Below, in pieces: positions 46,898 through 55,463 of a DNA stretch of 64,000 bases. The notes below the pieces were generated by a model, which saw nothing but the letters and a program-made list of their open reading frames with translations, did not search any database and was not told where the DNA came from. The translations under genes were made by a program, and so were the position numbers. Source of the DNA: Cyclobacteriaceae bacterium (GTDB taxonomy: Bacteria > Bacteroidota > Bacteroidia > Cytophagales > Cyclobacteriaceae). Each line of letters begins with the position of its first letter. The stretch's first letter is position 1. The stretch covers positions 1 to 64,000 of the forward strand of contig JAHBUB010000016.1 of NCBI GenBank assembly GCA_019638285.1, given 5' to 3'.

Positions 46898-47233
46898 ATG
46901 GAAAATGAAAATTTGTATCCAATAACAACCAAAGAATTAGCAGATAAAAAGGCTGCTTTGGCCCCTAAAAACCTGGAGGCATGGCGCAATTTTAGTAAAA
47001 CTGTATTTGAGGCATGTGCAATTGATGAGAAAACGAAACAACTCATTGCTGTTGCTGTAGCGCATGTCACTCAATGTCCCTATTGCATTCGGTCACATTC
47101 CAAGCAGGCGATGAGAAAGGGTGCTAGCAAAGAGGAAATTATGGAAGCCGTATGGGTGGCTTCTGAGATGCGGGCTGGGGCCGCTTATGCTCATGCTACC
47201 ATTGCCATGGATGAAATGGAGAAACATAAGTAG
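46898..47233 (+). CDS. AhpD-like carboxymuconolactone decarboxylase-family protein
   Basis: A 111-residue alkylhydroperoxidase D-like protein with the redox motif CPYCIRSH (around residues 65-72) on the active helix and the surrounding QLIAVAVAHVTQ and AGAAYAHATIAM stretches. The family is thiol-based and reduces peroxide or related oxidants. It begins 31 bases after the CopD-like gene and ends 6 bases before pncB. Confidence 0.88.
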   Translation: MENENLYPITTKELADKKAALAPKNLEAWRNFSKTVFEACAIDEKTKQLIAVAVAHVTQCPYCIRSHSKQAMRKGASKEEIMEAVWVASEMRAGAAYAHATIAMDEMEKHK

Positions 47234-47239
47234 CAGGTA

Positions 47240-48661
47240 TTGAATTTATTAAATAAACATTCTGGATTGTTTTTGGATCACTATGAGTTAACCATGGCAG
47301 AAGGCTATTTTTTAACCGGTAGAGAAAATTCCAGCGCTAACTTTGATTATTTTTTTAGAAAGAATCCTTTTGGCTCAGGGTTTACCGTTTTTGCTGGACT
47401 GCAAGATCTAGTTGAAATGATTCAGGACTTTAATTTTGATTCTTACGCTATTGATTATTTATATAAAGGAGGATTTCGAGACAGTTTTATCGAATACTTA
47501 AGAGGCTTTTCTTTTAGGGGGAACTTATATGCACCCAAGGAGGGTGAAGTTGTTTTTCCTGAGGAGCCTATCCTTAGGGTAGAAGGTACCCTTATTGAAA
47601 CACAATTATTAGAAACACTTATTCTGAATACATTGAATTTTCAATCGCTTATTGCTACAAAAGCAAGCAGGTTGCGACATTCTGCAGGTGACAGAGGATT
47701 GATGGATTTTGGAATGCGCAGGGCACAGGGATGGGGTGCAATTCATGCTAGTAGGGCGGCAGTAATTGGTGGGGTGGATAGCACTTCCAATGTTTTAAGT
47801 GCATTCTTATATGATATGATCTCTTCTGGAACCCAGGCGCATTCATGGATTCAGAGTTTTGATGATGAATTAACGGCCTTTCGAAAGTTTACTGAAACCC
47901 ACCCTAATAATTCTGTCTTGCTTGTAGACACCTATGATACTTTAAAAAGTGGAGTGCCACATGCGATTGTTGTGGCAAAAGAAATGGAGGCAAGAGGACA
48001 AAAACTTTTAGCCATTAGATTAGATAGCGGTGATCTTGCTTACATTTCAAAATCAGCCAGAAAGATGCTTGATGAGGCTGGATTAAATGACGTGAAGATT
48101 CTTGCCTCTAACCAATTAGATGAATTCTTAATAAATAGCCTTGTTCAACAAAATGCACCAATTGATGGTTTTGGAGTAGGAACAAGTTTAATTACTGGCC
48201 AAAAAGATGCTGCTCTTGATGGTGTGTATAAATTAAGCCTCGTAGACAATCGGCCGACCATTAAACTATCTGAAGACATCAGCAAAATGACTTTGCCTGG
48301 AAAAAAGAAAATTGTGAGATACTTTGATGAGAGCAATAAATTTTATGCCGATGCCATTGTACTTGTTGAGGAAAACGAAAACGAAATTGATTCAGTCTTT
48401 CATCCTCAGCATGCCAATAAAAAATCTTCACTAAAGGGTCTAAAGAGAGAAGTTCTTACTTCTAAAGTCATTGAAAATGGTAAGGTGTTGGTTGGGGAGA
48501 AAACTATAAATGAAATTTCTGCATATCGAAAATTTCGAATCTCTCAGTTGCCAGATGAACATAAACGATTTGAATTCCCACATATTTACAAAGTGGGCTT
48601 AAGCAATGACTTGTTGAAAATGAGAGATCAACTATTTACGGAATTCAATCAGAAAGGATGA
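47240..48661 (+). CDS. pncB: Nicotinate phosphoribosyltransferase
   Basis: A 473-residue enzyme of the Preiss-Handler NAD salvage route that makes nicotinate mononucleotide from nicotinate and PRPP. Family features are LDHYELTMAEGYF at the N-terminus, LETLILNTLNFQSL, and FGMRRAQGWGAIHASRAAVIGGVDSTSN. The start is TTG at 47240; the first internal ATG lies inside the conserved ELTMAEGYF block and is too late. It overlaps pncA by four bases (ATGA). Confidence 0.92.
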   Translation: MNLLNKHSGLFLDHYELTMAEGYFLTGRENSSANFDYFFRKNPFGSGFTVFAGLQDLVEMIQDFNFDSYAIDYLYKGGFRDSFIEYLRGFSFRGNLYAPKEGEVVFPEEPILRVEGTLIETQLLETLILNTLNFQSLIATKASRLRHSAGDRGLMDFGMRRAQGWGAIHASRAAVIGGVDSTSNVLSAFLYDMISSGTQAHSWIQSFDDELTAFRKFTETHPNNSVLLVDTYDTLKSGVPHAIVVAKEMEARGQKLLAIRLDSGDLAYISKSARKMLDEAGLNDVKILASNQLDEFLINSLVQQNAPIDGFGVGTSLITGQKDAALDGVYKLSLVDNRPTIKLSEDISKMTLPGKKKIVRYFDESNKFYADAIVLVEENENEIDSVFHPQHANKKSSLKGLKREVLTSKVIENGKVLVGEKTINEISAYRKFRISQLPDEHKRFEFPHIYKVGLSNDLLKMRDQLFTEFNQKG

Positions 48662-49215
48662 AAGCATTGCTCATTGTCGATTTACAAAATGATTTTTGTC
48701 AAGAAGGAACCTTACCTACACCAAAAGGGGATAGCATAATTCCTGTAATCAATAAATTGATGAGCGAGTTTGATTTTGTACTTGCTTCAAAAGATTGGCA
48801 TCCCGAAAAAACCATTCATTTTGAAAAGTGGCCTGTTCATTGTGTTCGAGAAACGCTTGGTGCAGCATTTCACTCGGCCCTAGATACTTCAGAAATTGAT
48901 CAAATATTTTTAAAAGGAACAGGCAATAAAGATGACGGTTATTCTGCATTCGAAGCTACCAATGAAAGCCTTGTCGACTACCTCAAAATTAATAAAATAG
49001 ACAAACTCTATGTCACTGGTTTGGTCATTGAGTATTGTGTAAAACAAACGGTGCTTGATGCATTAAAATATGGCTTTCGAACATTTGTAATTAAAGAAGC
49101 TGTTGAAGGAATTTATCAAAGAGAAGAGGATGTGCCCAATGCATTAGAGGAAATGAAGGCTGCGGGGGCATCAATTATTAGTGCTAAGGAAATCTTAAAT
49201 GAGATTGAACAATAA
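48658..49215 (+). CDS. pncA: Nicotinamidase
   Basis: A 185-residue isochorismatase-fold amidase that hydrolyses nicotinamide to nicotinate. Asp8, Lys86 and Cys127 (in VIEYCVKQT) form the catalytic triad, and Asp46, His48 and His54 (DWHPEKTIHF) hold the metal. It overlaps pncB by four bases. Together they regenerate NAD precursors from nicotinamide, a pathway often induced when NAD is consumed in stress. Confidence 0.93.
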   Translation: MKALLIVDLQNDFCQEGTLPTPKGDSIIPVINKLMSEFDFVLASKDWHPEKTIHFEKWPVHCVRETLGAAFHSALDTSEIDQIFLKGTGNKDDGYSAFEATNESLVDYLKINKIDKLYVTGLVIEYCVKQTVLDALKYGFRTFVIKEAVEGIYQREEDVPNALEEMKAAGASIISAKEILNEIEQ

Positions 49216-49226
49216 AAAGAACATTT

Positions 49227-49880
49227 GTGAATAAAGATAGAAAAACTACTCCTCCATTTTTTTCTATAATTATAGCTACCTATAATCGATCGGAGCTATT
49301 AAAAAGGGCAATAGAATCATTACTTACTCAAACAGAAGAGGATTGGGAGGCAATTATTGTAGATGATGAAAGCACAGATGATACCTATACACAAATTTTA
49401 CCTTACCTGTTAGATAATAATAAAATTAAGTATTTAAGGAAATCACATAGTGGAGAGGTGCCAACTAAAAATAAAGGATTACATGCTTCAAGAGGTAAAT
49501 TTATTTCCTTTTTAGATTCGGATGATGAATACCACCCTGAACACCTCAAATTCAGGAAACGCCTTTTATTGAAACACCCTACCGTAAGATTTTTGCATGG
49601 GGGGTTAGAGGTAATCGGAAGTTCTTATGTCCCGGATAGGTTTGACTATTCAAAGATGATACATCTCAATGATTGTGTGGTGGGAGGGACTTTTTTTATT
49701 GAAAGACATCTTTTTCTTTTATTAAATGGATTTAGAGAAATGCCGATAGGTGCAGATGCCGGTTTATTTGAGCGTGCACAAGAGGCTCAGGTAGAGATGA
49801 TGAAAACTAGGATACCCACTTATATCTATCATCGAGATACGCAAGATTCAATTACAAATAGAGGATGCATGTGTTTGTAG
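49227..49880 (+). CDS. Family 2 glycosyltransferase
   Basis: A 217-residue GT-A-fold glycosyltransferase of family 2. The nucleotide-sugar site is PFFSIIIATYNRSELL at the N-terminus, followed by IIVDDESTDDTY, GKFISFLDSDDEYHPEH (the DxD metal motif) and a C-terminal acceptor part. Start GTG at 49227, 11 bases after pncA; no ATG fits better. Donor and acceptor are unknown. It ends within a short spacer before a DUF488 gene. Confidence 0.82.
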   Translation: MNKDRKTTPPFFSIIIATYNRSELLKRAIESLLTQTEEDWEAIIVDDESTDDTYTQILPYLLDNNKIKYLRKSHSGEVPTKNKGLHASRGKFISFLDSDDEYHPEHLKFRKRLLLKHPTVRFLHGGLEVIGSSYVPDRFDYSKMIHLNDCVVGGTFFIERHLFLLLNGFREMPIGADAGLFERAQEAQVEMMKTRIPTYIYHRDTQDSITNRGCMCL

Positions 49881-49914
49881 TTTTATTAATTGAAACAAAA
49901 ATGGATAGTAGGTT

Positions 49915-50460
49915 TTGAACGAGAGCAACTGCAATAAGGAAATTTGGACAATTGGACACTCTACGCGAAGCATAGAAGAGTTTATTGCTATACTAATGTC
50001 CTTTCGAATTGGAGCGGTGGTGGACATAAGAAGCTTCCCTGGTTCACGCAAATTTCCTCAATTCAATAAAGAGGCACTTGAGGTTTCTTTGCCACAAAAC
50101 GAGCTCCGGTACATTCATTTGAAAAATCTGGGTGGAAGGAGAAAAGTAAACACCCACTCAAAGAATACATCATGGAGGCACCTTTCATTTCGTGGCTATG
50201 CAGATTTTATGGAGACAGATGAATTTAAGGAAGGGATAAAAGAATTAGAACAAGTAGCATCCAAACAACGCACAGCTTATATGTGTTCAGAGGCGGTGTG
50301 GTGGCGCTGTCATCGCTCTTTGGTTTCTGATTATTTGAAAATCAATGGATGGAAAGTTATGCATATTATGGGTATTGGGAAAGCTGTGGAACATCCGTAC
50401 ACTCAACCTGCAAGAATTGTAAATGGGGCATTGACTTATGAAGCTGAACTACAAGAATAG
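49915..50460 (+). CDS. DUF488 family protein, long form
   Basis: A 181-residue DUF488-type protein with WTIGHSTRSIEEFI, DIRSFPGSRKFPQFNK and CSEAVWWRCHRSLVSDYL. The TrpTrpArgCysHisArg segment is conserved in the family; the cysteine may be redox-active. Function unknown. Start is TTG at 49915; the upstream ATG at 49901 is in another frame and meets a stop. Its short relative is at 37491-37838. Confidence 0.82.
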   Translation: MNESNCNKEIWTIGHSTRSIEEFIAILMSFRIGAVVDIRSFPGSRKFPQFNKEALEVSLPQNELRYIHLKNLGGRRKVNTHSKNTSWRHLSFRGYADFMETDEFKEGIKELEQVASKQRTAYMCSEAVWWRCHRSLVSDYLKINGWKVMHIMGIGKAVEHPYTQPARIVNGALTYEAELQE

Positions 50461-50505
50461 GAGGACAGATCAATGCTTATTATTAAATAATTAAAAACTA
50501 AAAAA

Positions 50506-50958
50506 ATGGAAGAAAGATTAAACTATTCGAAAATTTCTCCCCAGGCATTAACAGCCATGCTGGGAGTGGAAAAATATGCAGCAAACTCCGGTTTGGAGCA
50601 TTCCTTATACGAGTTGGTGAAAACCAGAGCTTCTCAAATAAATGGCTGTGCCTATTGTTTGGATATGCATACCAAAGATGCACGAAAGGCCGGAGAAACT
50701 GAACAGCGTTTATATGCGCTAAGCGCGTGGAGAGAAACACCTTTTTATACTGAAAGAGAACGTGCTGCTTTGGCCTGGACAGAAGCGTTGACTTTGATTT
50801 CAGAAAATGACGTGCCTGATTCATTGTATGAAGCTACGCACCAGTACTTTGATGAAAAGGAAATGGTTGCGCTTACCATGGCAATTATAGCAATTAATGG
50901 ATGGAATCGTTTGGCGATTAGTTTTCGTACTGTTCCCGGAACCTATCAAACTCAATAA
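50506..50958 (+). CDS. AhpD-like alkylhydroperoxidase family protein
   Basis: A 150-residue carboxymuconolactone-decarboxylase-fold protein with GCAYCLDMHTKDARK, whose two cysteines form the redox pair. ERERAALAWTEALTL is also typical of the AhpD family. It begins 45 bases after the DUF488 gene and ends 1 base before an SDR gene, in one operon. A palindromic AT-rich 13-mer lies at 50479-50491. Confidence 0.9.
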   Translation: MEERLNYSKISPQALTAMLGVEKYAANSGLEHSLYELVKTRASQINGCAYCLDMHTKDARKAGETEQRLYALSAWRETPFYTERERAALAWTEALTLISENDVPDSLYEATHQYFDEKEMVALTMAIIAINGWNRLAISFRTVPGTYQTQ

Positions 50959-50959
50959 A

Positions 50960-51673
50960 ATGAAACTGGAGGAGAAAGTTGCAATTGTAACGGGAGCAAG
51001 TAGCGGATTAGGAGCAGCTTTCGCAATGGCTTTAGTTGCGAAGGGGGTTGTGGTTTATGGATTGGCTAGAAATTTGGAAAAGCTTACGACTCTTCAAAGC
51101 AAGCTGGGAAATGGTTTTATTCCAGTGGGTATGGATATCACTCACTATGAAGGAGTAGCCTCTTGGACACAGAGTACCTTCACAGATTCCCATCTCCCTA
51201 ATATTCTCATTAACAATGCAGGAGCTGGTTATTTCAATAAAATTGATGAACTTACATTGGAACAATGGCATGCGATGGTTAATACCAACTTGAATGGAAT
51301 GTTTTATCTTAGCTCTAACATCGTTCCTTTCATGAAAATGAACAGCTCCTCTTGTCACATCATCAACATCGGCTCCATTCTTGGAAAAACATCAAGAATA
51401 GGCGCAGCAGGCTATTCCACTTCTAAATATGGAATTCAAGGATTTAGTGAGGCTTTGTTTAAAGAACTCCGTAATGATAATATTAAAGTCACTTGCGTTA
51501 ATCCTGGGAGTATTGATACTCACTTTTTTGAGGACTCAGGAATAGAGCCACATCACAATATGTTGCAGCCAGATGACATCGCAGCATTTGTAGTTTCTAT
51601 TTTAGAAACCCCAGATAATTTTTTGGTAGATGAAATTACCTTGAGACCGTTAAACCCAAAGCGTGTGACATAA
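50960..51673 (+). CDS. Short-chain dehydrogenase/reductase
   Basis: A 237-residue classical SDR with Rossmann motif TGASSGLG (11-18), NNAGAG, serine of the triad in IINIGSIL, and YSTSK containing the catalytic tyrosine and lysine. Uses NAD(P)(H); substrate unknown. ATG 50960 is chosen; the frame is open upstream inside the previous gene. It starts one base after the AhpD-like gene's stop, so they are coupled. Confidence 0.9.
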   Translation: MKLEEKVAIVTGASSGLGAAFAMALVAKGVVVYGLARNLEKLTTLQSKLGNGFIPVGMDITHYEGVASWTQSTFTDSHLPNILINNAGAGYFNKIDELTLEQWHAMVNTNLNGMFYLSSNIVPFMKMNSSSCHIINIGSILGKTSRIGAAGYSTSKYGIQGFSEALFKELRNDNIKVTCVNPGSIDTHFFEDSGIEPHHNMLQPDDIAAFVVSILETPDNFLVDEITLRPLNPKRVT

Positions 51674-51747
51674 AGAAAAGAAAAAGTAGGCATTACCAAA
51701 GTATAGCGCCCGTACCAGCATTTAACGACCCTTAAAACAATTTTACT

Positions 51748-52299
51748 ATGCATCAAAATTCTATATTATTATTATTTCTAGCTTTAGCAGTTATAGCTGT
51801 CATTGTTTTTACCTATGTATATCTTTCTTCAAAAAACGCAGAGCAATCGGAACAGGGAATGGCACAGCCGTTGAAGAAACGATTTTGGTTTCTACTTATC
51901 TTGTTTGTGATACTTGCAATTTTTGCTTCGGTGACTATTCCAAAGTCACCCTATTTTCTTTTTGCGGATGAAACTCCGGCAAAAATCGTTCATGTTTCGT
52001 CCATGCAGTTTGCCTTCTTTTTATCCGAGCATGCCATTGACCCAAAAAATCCATCTGGAGAACCCATAGAATTACCAGTAAATGAACTCGTTGAATTCAG
52101 GGTGACGAGCTTAGATGTAAATCATGGCTTTGCAATTTATGATGGATCCAATAGATTAATTACCCAAACTCAGGCAATGCCCGGTTATGTAAACCGCCTT
52201 CGTTATAAGTTTACGGAACCAGGTACCTATAACATCCTATGTTTGGAGTACTGTGGAATGGCACACCAGATCATGAGATCATCTTTTATTGTTAAGTAG
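51748..52299 (+). CDS. Heme-copper oxidase subunit II with CuA site
   Basis: A 183-residue electron-entry subunit. Two N-terminal membrane helices (about 7-26, 45-62) anchor a cupredoxin domain that has all CuA ligands: His126, Cys165, Glu167 backbone, Cys169, His173 and Met176 (CLEYCGMAH). The complete site indicates that cytochrome c or a similar donor delivers electrons. It is followed after 22 bases by subunit I, whose active site is unusual, so it may belong to an NO reductase rather than an oxidase. Confidence 0.88.
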   Translation: MHQNSILLLFLALAVIAVIVFTYVYLSSKNAEQSEQGMAQPLKKRFWFLLILFVILAIFASVTIPKSPYFLFADETPAKIVHVSSMQFAFFLSEHAIDPKNPSGEPIELPVNELVEFRVTSLDVNHGFAIYDGSNRLITQTQAMPGYVNRLRYKFTEPGTYNILCLEYCGMAHQIMRSSFIVK

Positions 52300-52321
52300 G
52301 AATCTGTAAAATATACATGTC

Positions 52322-53764
52322 ATGGAATCAATAAAATTAAGAAAAATCACTTCTGTTTGGATATTAGCTGTATTCGTTTTGTTTATCGTCAGCATCATCC
52401 TGGGGATACTCATGCGGCTCAATCAAGGAGGGGTTATAAATCAAAATCCTGTTACTTTTTACGCTAATATGACTACTCATGGACTTACTATGATTGGTAT
52501 TTGGTTTGTGGCTGGGATGGCAGCGATTAATTATTTGATGGAGCGGTATGTAAAAACAAGCTATACTGTCAATTTGATTGCATTAGTACTTACTGTGATT
52601 GGGGTGTTAATGTTCTGGGTTTCTACTTTCATAGGAAAATTTCATGCTGCGTGGACTTTTCTTTATCCGTTGCCCTTTAAGCTTTTGGGAGCTGAGTCTT
52701 GGTCAACACTTTTATTTTTGTTAGCCTTAACAATATTTGGTATAGGATGGCTGATTTGGAGCGTCAGTTTAATGACCCAGATACTTAGGAAATATTCTAT
52801 ATCTCAAGCATTTGCCTGGCAACATTTTAAGAAAAACCCTTCTGTTGATACGCCTCCGTTTATTCTTATTTCCATGATTACGTTGATTGGCGTTATTGCC
52901 AGTCTTTTAGCTGCGGTGGTTTTACTTGCTTTGTTGTTCGCTGAGTATTTCTCTAATGGAAGCTTTGTGAATGATGCGCTGTTGATGAAAAACCTTACCT
53001 ATTTCTTTGGACATACCATTGCCAACGAAATGCTTTACTTAGGCTTGGCTGTTATTTACGAGTTATTCTCTGAAGTGAGTGGAAGACCAAAATGGAAAAC
53101 CACATGGTATGTAGCTCTGGCATGGAATTGTACCCTAGTATTTATTCTTACTGCCTTTTTCCATCATTTGTACATGGATTTCGTGCAACCGGAAGGGTTT
53201 CAAATTATTGGACAGATGGCTTCCTATCTGGCAAGTTTACCTGCCGCAGGGGTCACCGTGTTTAGTGTTCTTATTGCTGTCTATAGGACTAAAATGAAAT
53301 GGACACTGACCAACTTATTATTTTTTATTGGTGTTGCTGGATGGGTTATTGGAGGATTGGGTGCGGTAATTGACGCTACAATCTCAAATAATGTGGTACT
53401 GCATAATACGCTTTGGGTGCCCGCCCATTTTCACACTTACAACGCTATGGGGAATGTGTTGTTTAGTATCGGATTCTTTTACTGGTTCTCTACTCAATTT
53501 GCAGAGAATATTAAACCAGAGAGATTTACAAAATGGACATTGGCTACGCTGCTTATTGGCGGGGCTGGGTTTCTGTTGGCTTTTTATTATGGAGGAGCCG
53601 ATTCAATTCCTCGCAGGTACAGTGTTTACCCCGCGGAGCTTTCTATTGGGGCACCTTGGGCTGTAGTCGGAGCTATTTTTGCGACTGTTTACCTGATCGC
53701 GATCTTGGTATTCTTTTATAATATTTCTAAAAGATGTTTAAAAATATTGTCTTCACCATCATAA
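52322..53764 (+). CDS. Heme-copper oxidase subunit I, no active-site tyrosine; candidate NO reductase
   Basis: A 480-residue catalytic subunit with about 12-14 helices. It is closest to the B (ba3-like) group: VVLHNTLWVPAHFHTYNAMG resembles the ba3 signature. Low-spin heme histidines are His53 and His371; CuB ligands His231, His281 and His282; high-spin heme ligand His369. In the B and A families a tyrosine stands four residues after the first CuB histidine (HPxVY). Here the sequence is HTIANEMLY, with Asn235 at that place, Glu236 next, and no tyrosine at the C-family position of the next helix (I275). Loss of this tyrosine is a mark of NO-reducing members of the superfamily. An O2-reducing role cannot be ruled out. 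SCO starts inside its last 31 bases. Confidence 0.82.
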   Translation: MESIKLRKITSVWILAVFVLFIVSIILGILMRLNQGGVINQNPVTFYANMTTHGLTMIGIWFVAGMAAINYLMERYVKTSYTVNLIALVLTVIGVLMFWVSTFIGKFHAAWTFLYPLPFKLLGAESWSTLLFLLALTIFGIGWLIWSVSLMTQILRKYSISQAFAWQHFKKNPSVDTPPFILISMITLIGVIASLLAAVVLLALLFAEYFSNGSFVNDALLMKNLTYFFGHTIANEMLYLGLAVIYELFSEVSGRPKWKTTWYVALAWNCTLVFILTAFFHHLYMDFVQPEGFQIIGQMASYLASLPAAGVTVFSVLIAVYRTKMKWTLTNLLFFIGVAGWVIGGLGAVIDATISNNVVLHNTLWVPAHFHTYNAMGNVLFSIGFFYWFSTQFAENIKPERFTKWTLATLLIGGAGFLLAFYYGGADSIPRRYSVYPAELSIGAPWAVVGAIFATVYLIAILVFFYNISKRCLKILSSPS

Positions 53765-54486
53765 CGATAATCTTTGCTTTAATAGCAAATGCGCAAACGG
53801 CATCAACAGGTATGGAGGAGGAGTCGAATATCTATGAAAAGTTATTTGATGTACCTCTACATGTAAATGATGGGCAACAGATTGCCTTCAGTACACTGTA
53901 TCATCAAAAGCCGTTGCTGGTAGCGCTTATCTTTACCCGATGCTCGGGCATATGCAGTCCGTTTTTATTGCAGTTAAAAGACAATGTGCAATTAAAACCG
54001 GATGATAAGTCATTTCAGATTTTAGTAATAAGCTTTGATCCCAGAGACGATCTGGAGGACATGGGTGTTATGGCGCGCAAATTTGGATTGGAAAACGACC
54101 CTCAATGGGTTTTTGCCGTAACCGATAGCATTGAGCAACTCAATCACTCCATCGGATTCCATCCCGTTTGGGATAGTGAGAGTGATCAATTCGATCATGA
54201 TGCACTTTTGGTTGGCATAAATGGAGAAGGTTACATTACCAAAAAATTAATTGGAATCAGGAAAAGACATGATCTAGATTTGCTGATCAGTAGCGTGAAT
54301 AATGTTTTCTCTCCTACCTATCGTTTGCCAAGTAAGAACTCCTTGTTTTCCTGTTTTAATTATGATCCTAAAACAGGAAAGAATACACCTGGATTGGGGC
54401 TGCTCTTCATAGCATTGCCGGCAGTTTTAACGGTATTGTTGCTTATTTTTATCAGTCGTGTTGTGCACAACAGATTGCCTGATTAA
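53734..54486 (+). CDS. SCO family copper chaperone
   Basis: A 250-residue periplasmic thioredoxin-fold protein that inserts copper into the CuA site of subunit II. The signal peptide ends IANAQ. The copper-binding set is Cys70 and Cys74 (FTRCSGICSPF) and His155 (DHDALLV). A C-terminal membrane helix (about 218-245) anchors it. It overlaps the subunit I gene by 31 bases, so the two are translated together. Presence of SCO supports a working CuA site in subunit II. Confidence 0.9.
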   Translation: MFKNIVFTIITIIFALIANAQTASTGMEEESNIYEKLFDVPLHVNDGQQIAFSTLYHQKPLLVALIFTRCSGICSPFLLQLKDNVQLKPDDKSFQILVISFDPRDDLEDMGVMARKFGLENDPQWVFAVTDSIEQLNHSIGFHPVWDSESDQFDHDALLVGINGEGYITKKLIGIRKRHDLDLLISSVNNVFSPTYRLPSKNSLFSCFNYDPKTGKNTPGLGLLFIALPAVLTVLLLIFISRVVHNRLPD

Positions 54487-54548
54487 ATGAGATGCCAGAT
54501 TTATCTATTCCTTATTTTAATAACGGATTAAGATAACAAGCACCATTT

Positions 54549-55331
54549 CTACCTAAGGAGTTCCAGCGTTACCAGATAAGCGCAGTGGTCAGATGCAATA
54601 GGATCGACTACCACTTCTGTTTTCAACACGCGCCATCTGTTTTTTGGATAATACATTACATAATCAATTTTCTTAATGGGATTATCGGAAGGGAAAGTGA
54701 ATTGAGGGTTTTCTTTATTATAAGAGGGTTTCCACATTTGCTCCAGTATAGAGATAGGCGCACTTCCTGGCTCATCATTTAAATCGCCTGCTAGAATGGT
54801 AGGGTAGGCGTTGCTCGAAAACACCCTGTTGATTTCATTTGCCTGTTTAATCCGGTCTGTGTCCTTATTAAGGTGATCGAGATGTGTTCCAATAAATGCA
54901 ATGGTGTCTCCTGAGGGTAGGAGAGTAGTAATCTCCAATGCAGCACGGGGTTCATTGCCCGGAGAAAACGGCAATGGTACATTACGTGTTTTAAGAAAGG
55001 AATATCGAGATAACACACCTTCACCATACTCACCGCCATCGTACTTCATGGCCCGGGCAAACAAGGGTGCCATCTTGGTTCTCCAGCCTAATTCGGTAAC
55101 AAGGTCATATCTTTTTGCTCTTTTAGTTTTGAAGTCCACTTCTTGTAAAGCCACAAAATCCGGGTCTGCGTTGATGATTACTTTGGCAATCGCATCCAGA
55201 TCAAAATCACCTTTGGTTGTGGCTCCATGAAGAATATTAAAGGAGAGCACTTTTACAATTCTGCCCTGACTTTCCTGAGCAGCGGCTGAAAGGTGACAAA
55301 TAACGACAAACAAAATTGTAAATATTTTCAT
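54549..55331 (-). CDS. Exported endonuclease/exonuclease/phosphatase family protein
   Basis: A 260-residue protein of the EEP fold with a signal peptide ending SAAAQ. The active-site set is ALQEVD (metal Glu), GTHLDH (His), AGDLNDEP (Asp and Asn) and ASDHCAYLVTLEL (Asp-His pair). Secreted EEP proteins are nucleases, phosphodiesterases or sphingomyelinases; the substrate is unknown. It is transcribed leftwards, converging on the sco gene. Confidence 0.88.
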   Translation of the reverse strand: MKIFTILFVVICHLSAAAQESQGRIVKVLSFNILHGATTKGDFDLDAIAKVIINADPDFVALQEVDFKTKRAKRYDLVTELGWRTKMAPLFARAMKYDGGEYGEGVLSRYSFLKTRNVPLPFSPGNEPRAALEITTLLPSGDTIAFIGTHLDHLNKDTDRIKQANEINRVFSSNAYPTILAGDLNDEPGSAPISILEQMWKPSYNKENPQFTFPSDNPIKKIDYVMYYPKNRWRVLKTEVVVDPIASDHCAYLVTLELLR

Positions 55332-55463
55332 GAATGAATAAGGGATTGGATGATGCGTAGGTCAAAATGACGGATTTCTATTAACTCCATTTATCAATTT
55401 TTATGTAAAATCATATTAAGTAATTCTTAAATTGAAAGCTTGAAACAAATTACATATAAGAAT

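Noticed and set aside
49934-49955. GGACAATTGGACA string resembling the 34800 palindrome
   Set aside because: It lies within the coding start of the DUF488 gene and is not a palindrome of the same form.
53370-53721. Extra frames within the oxidase subunit I gene
   Set aside because: Alternative frames of the conserved membrane protein, not conserved themselves.
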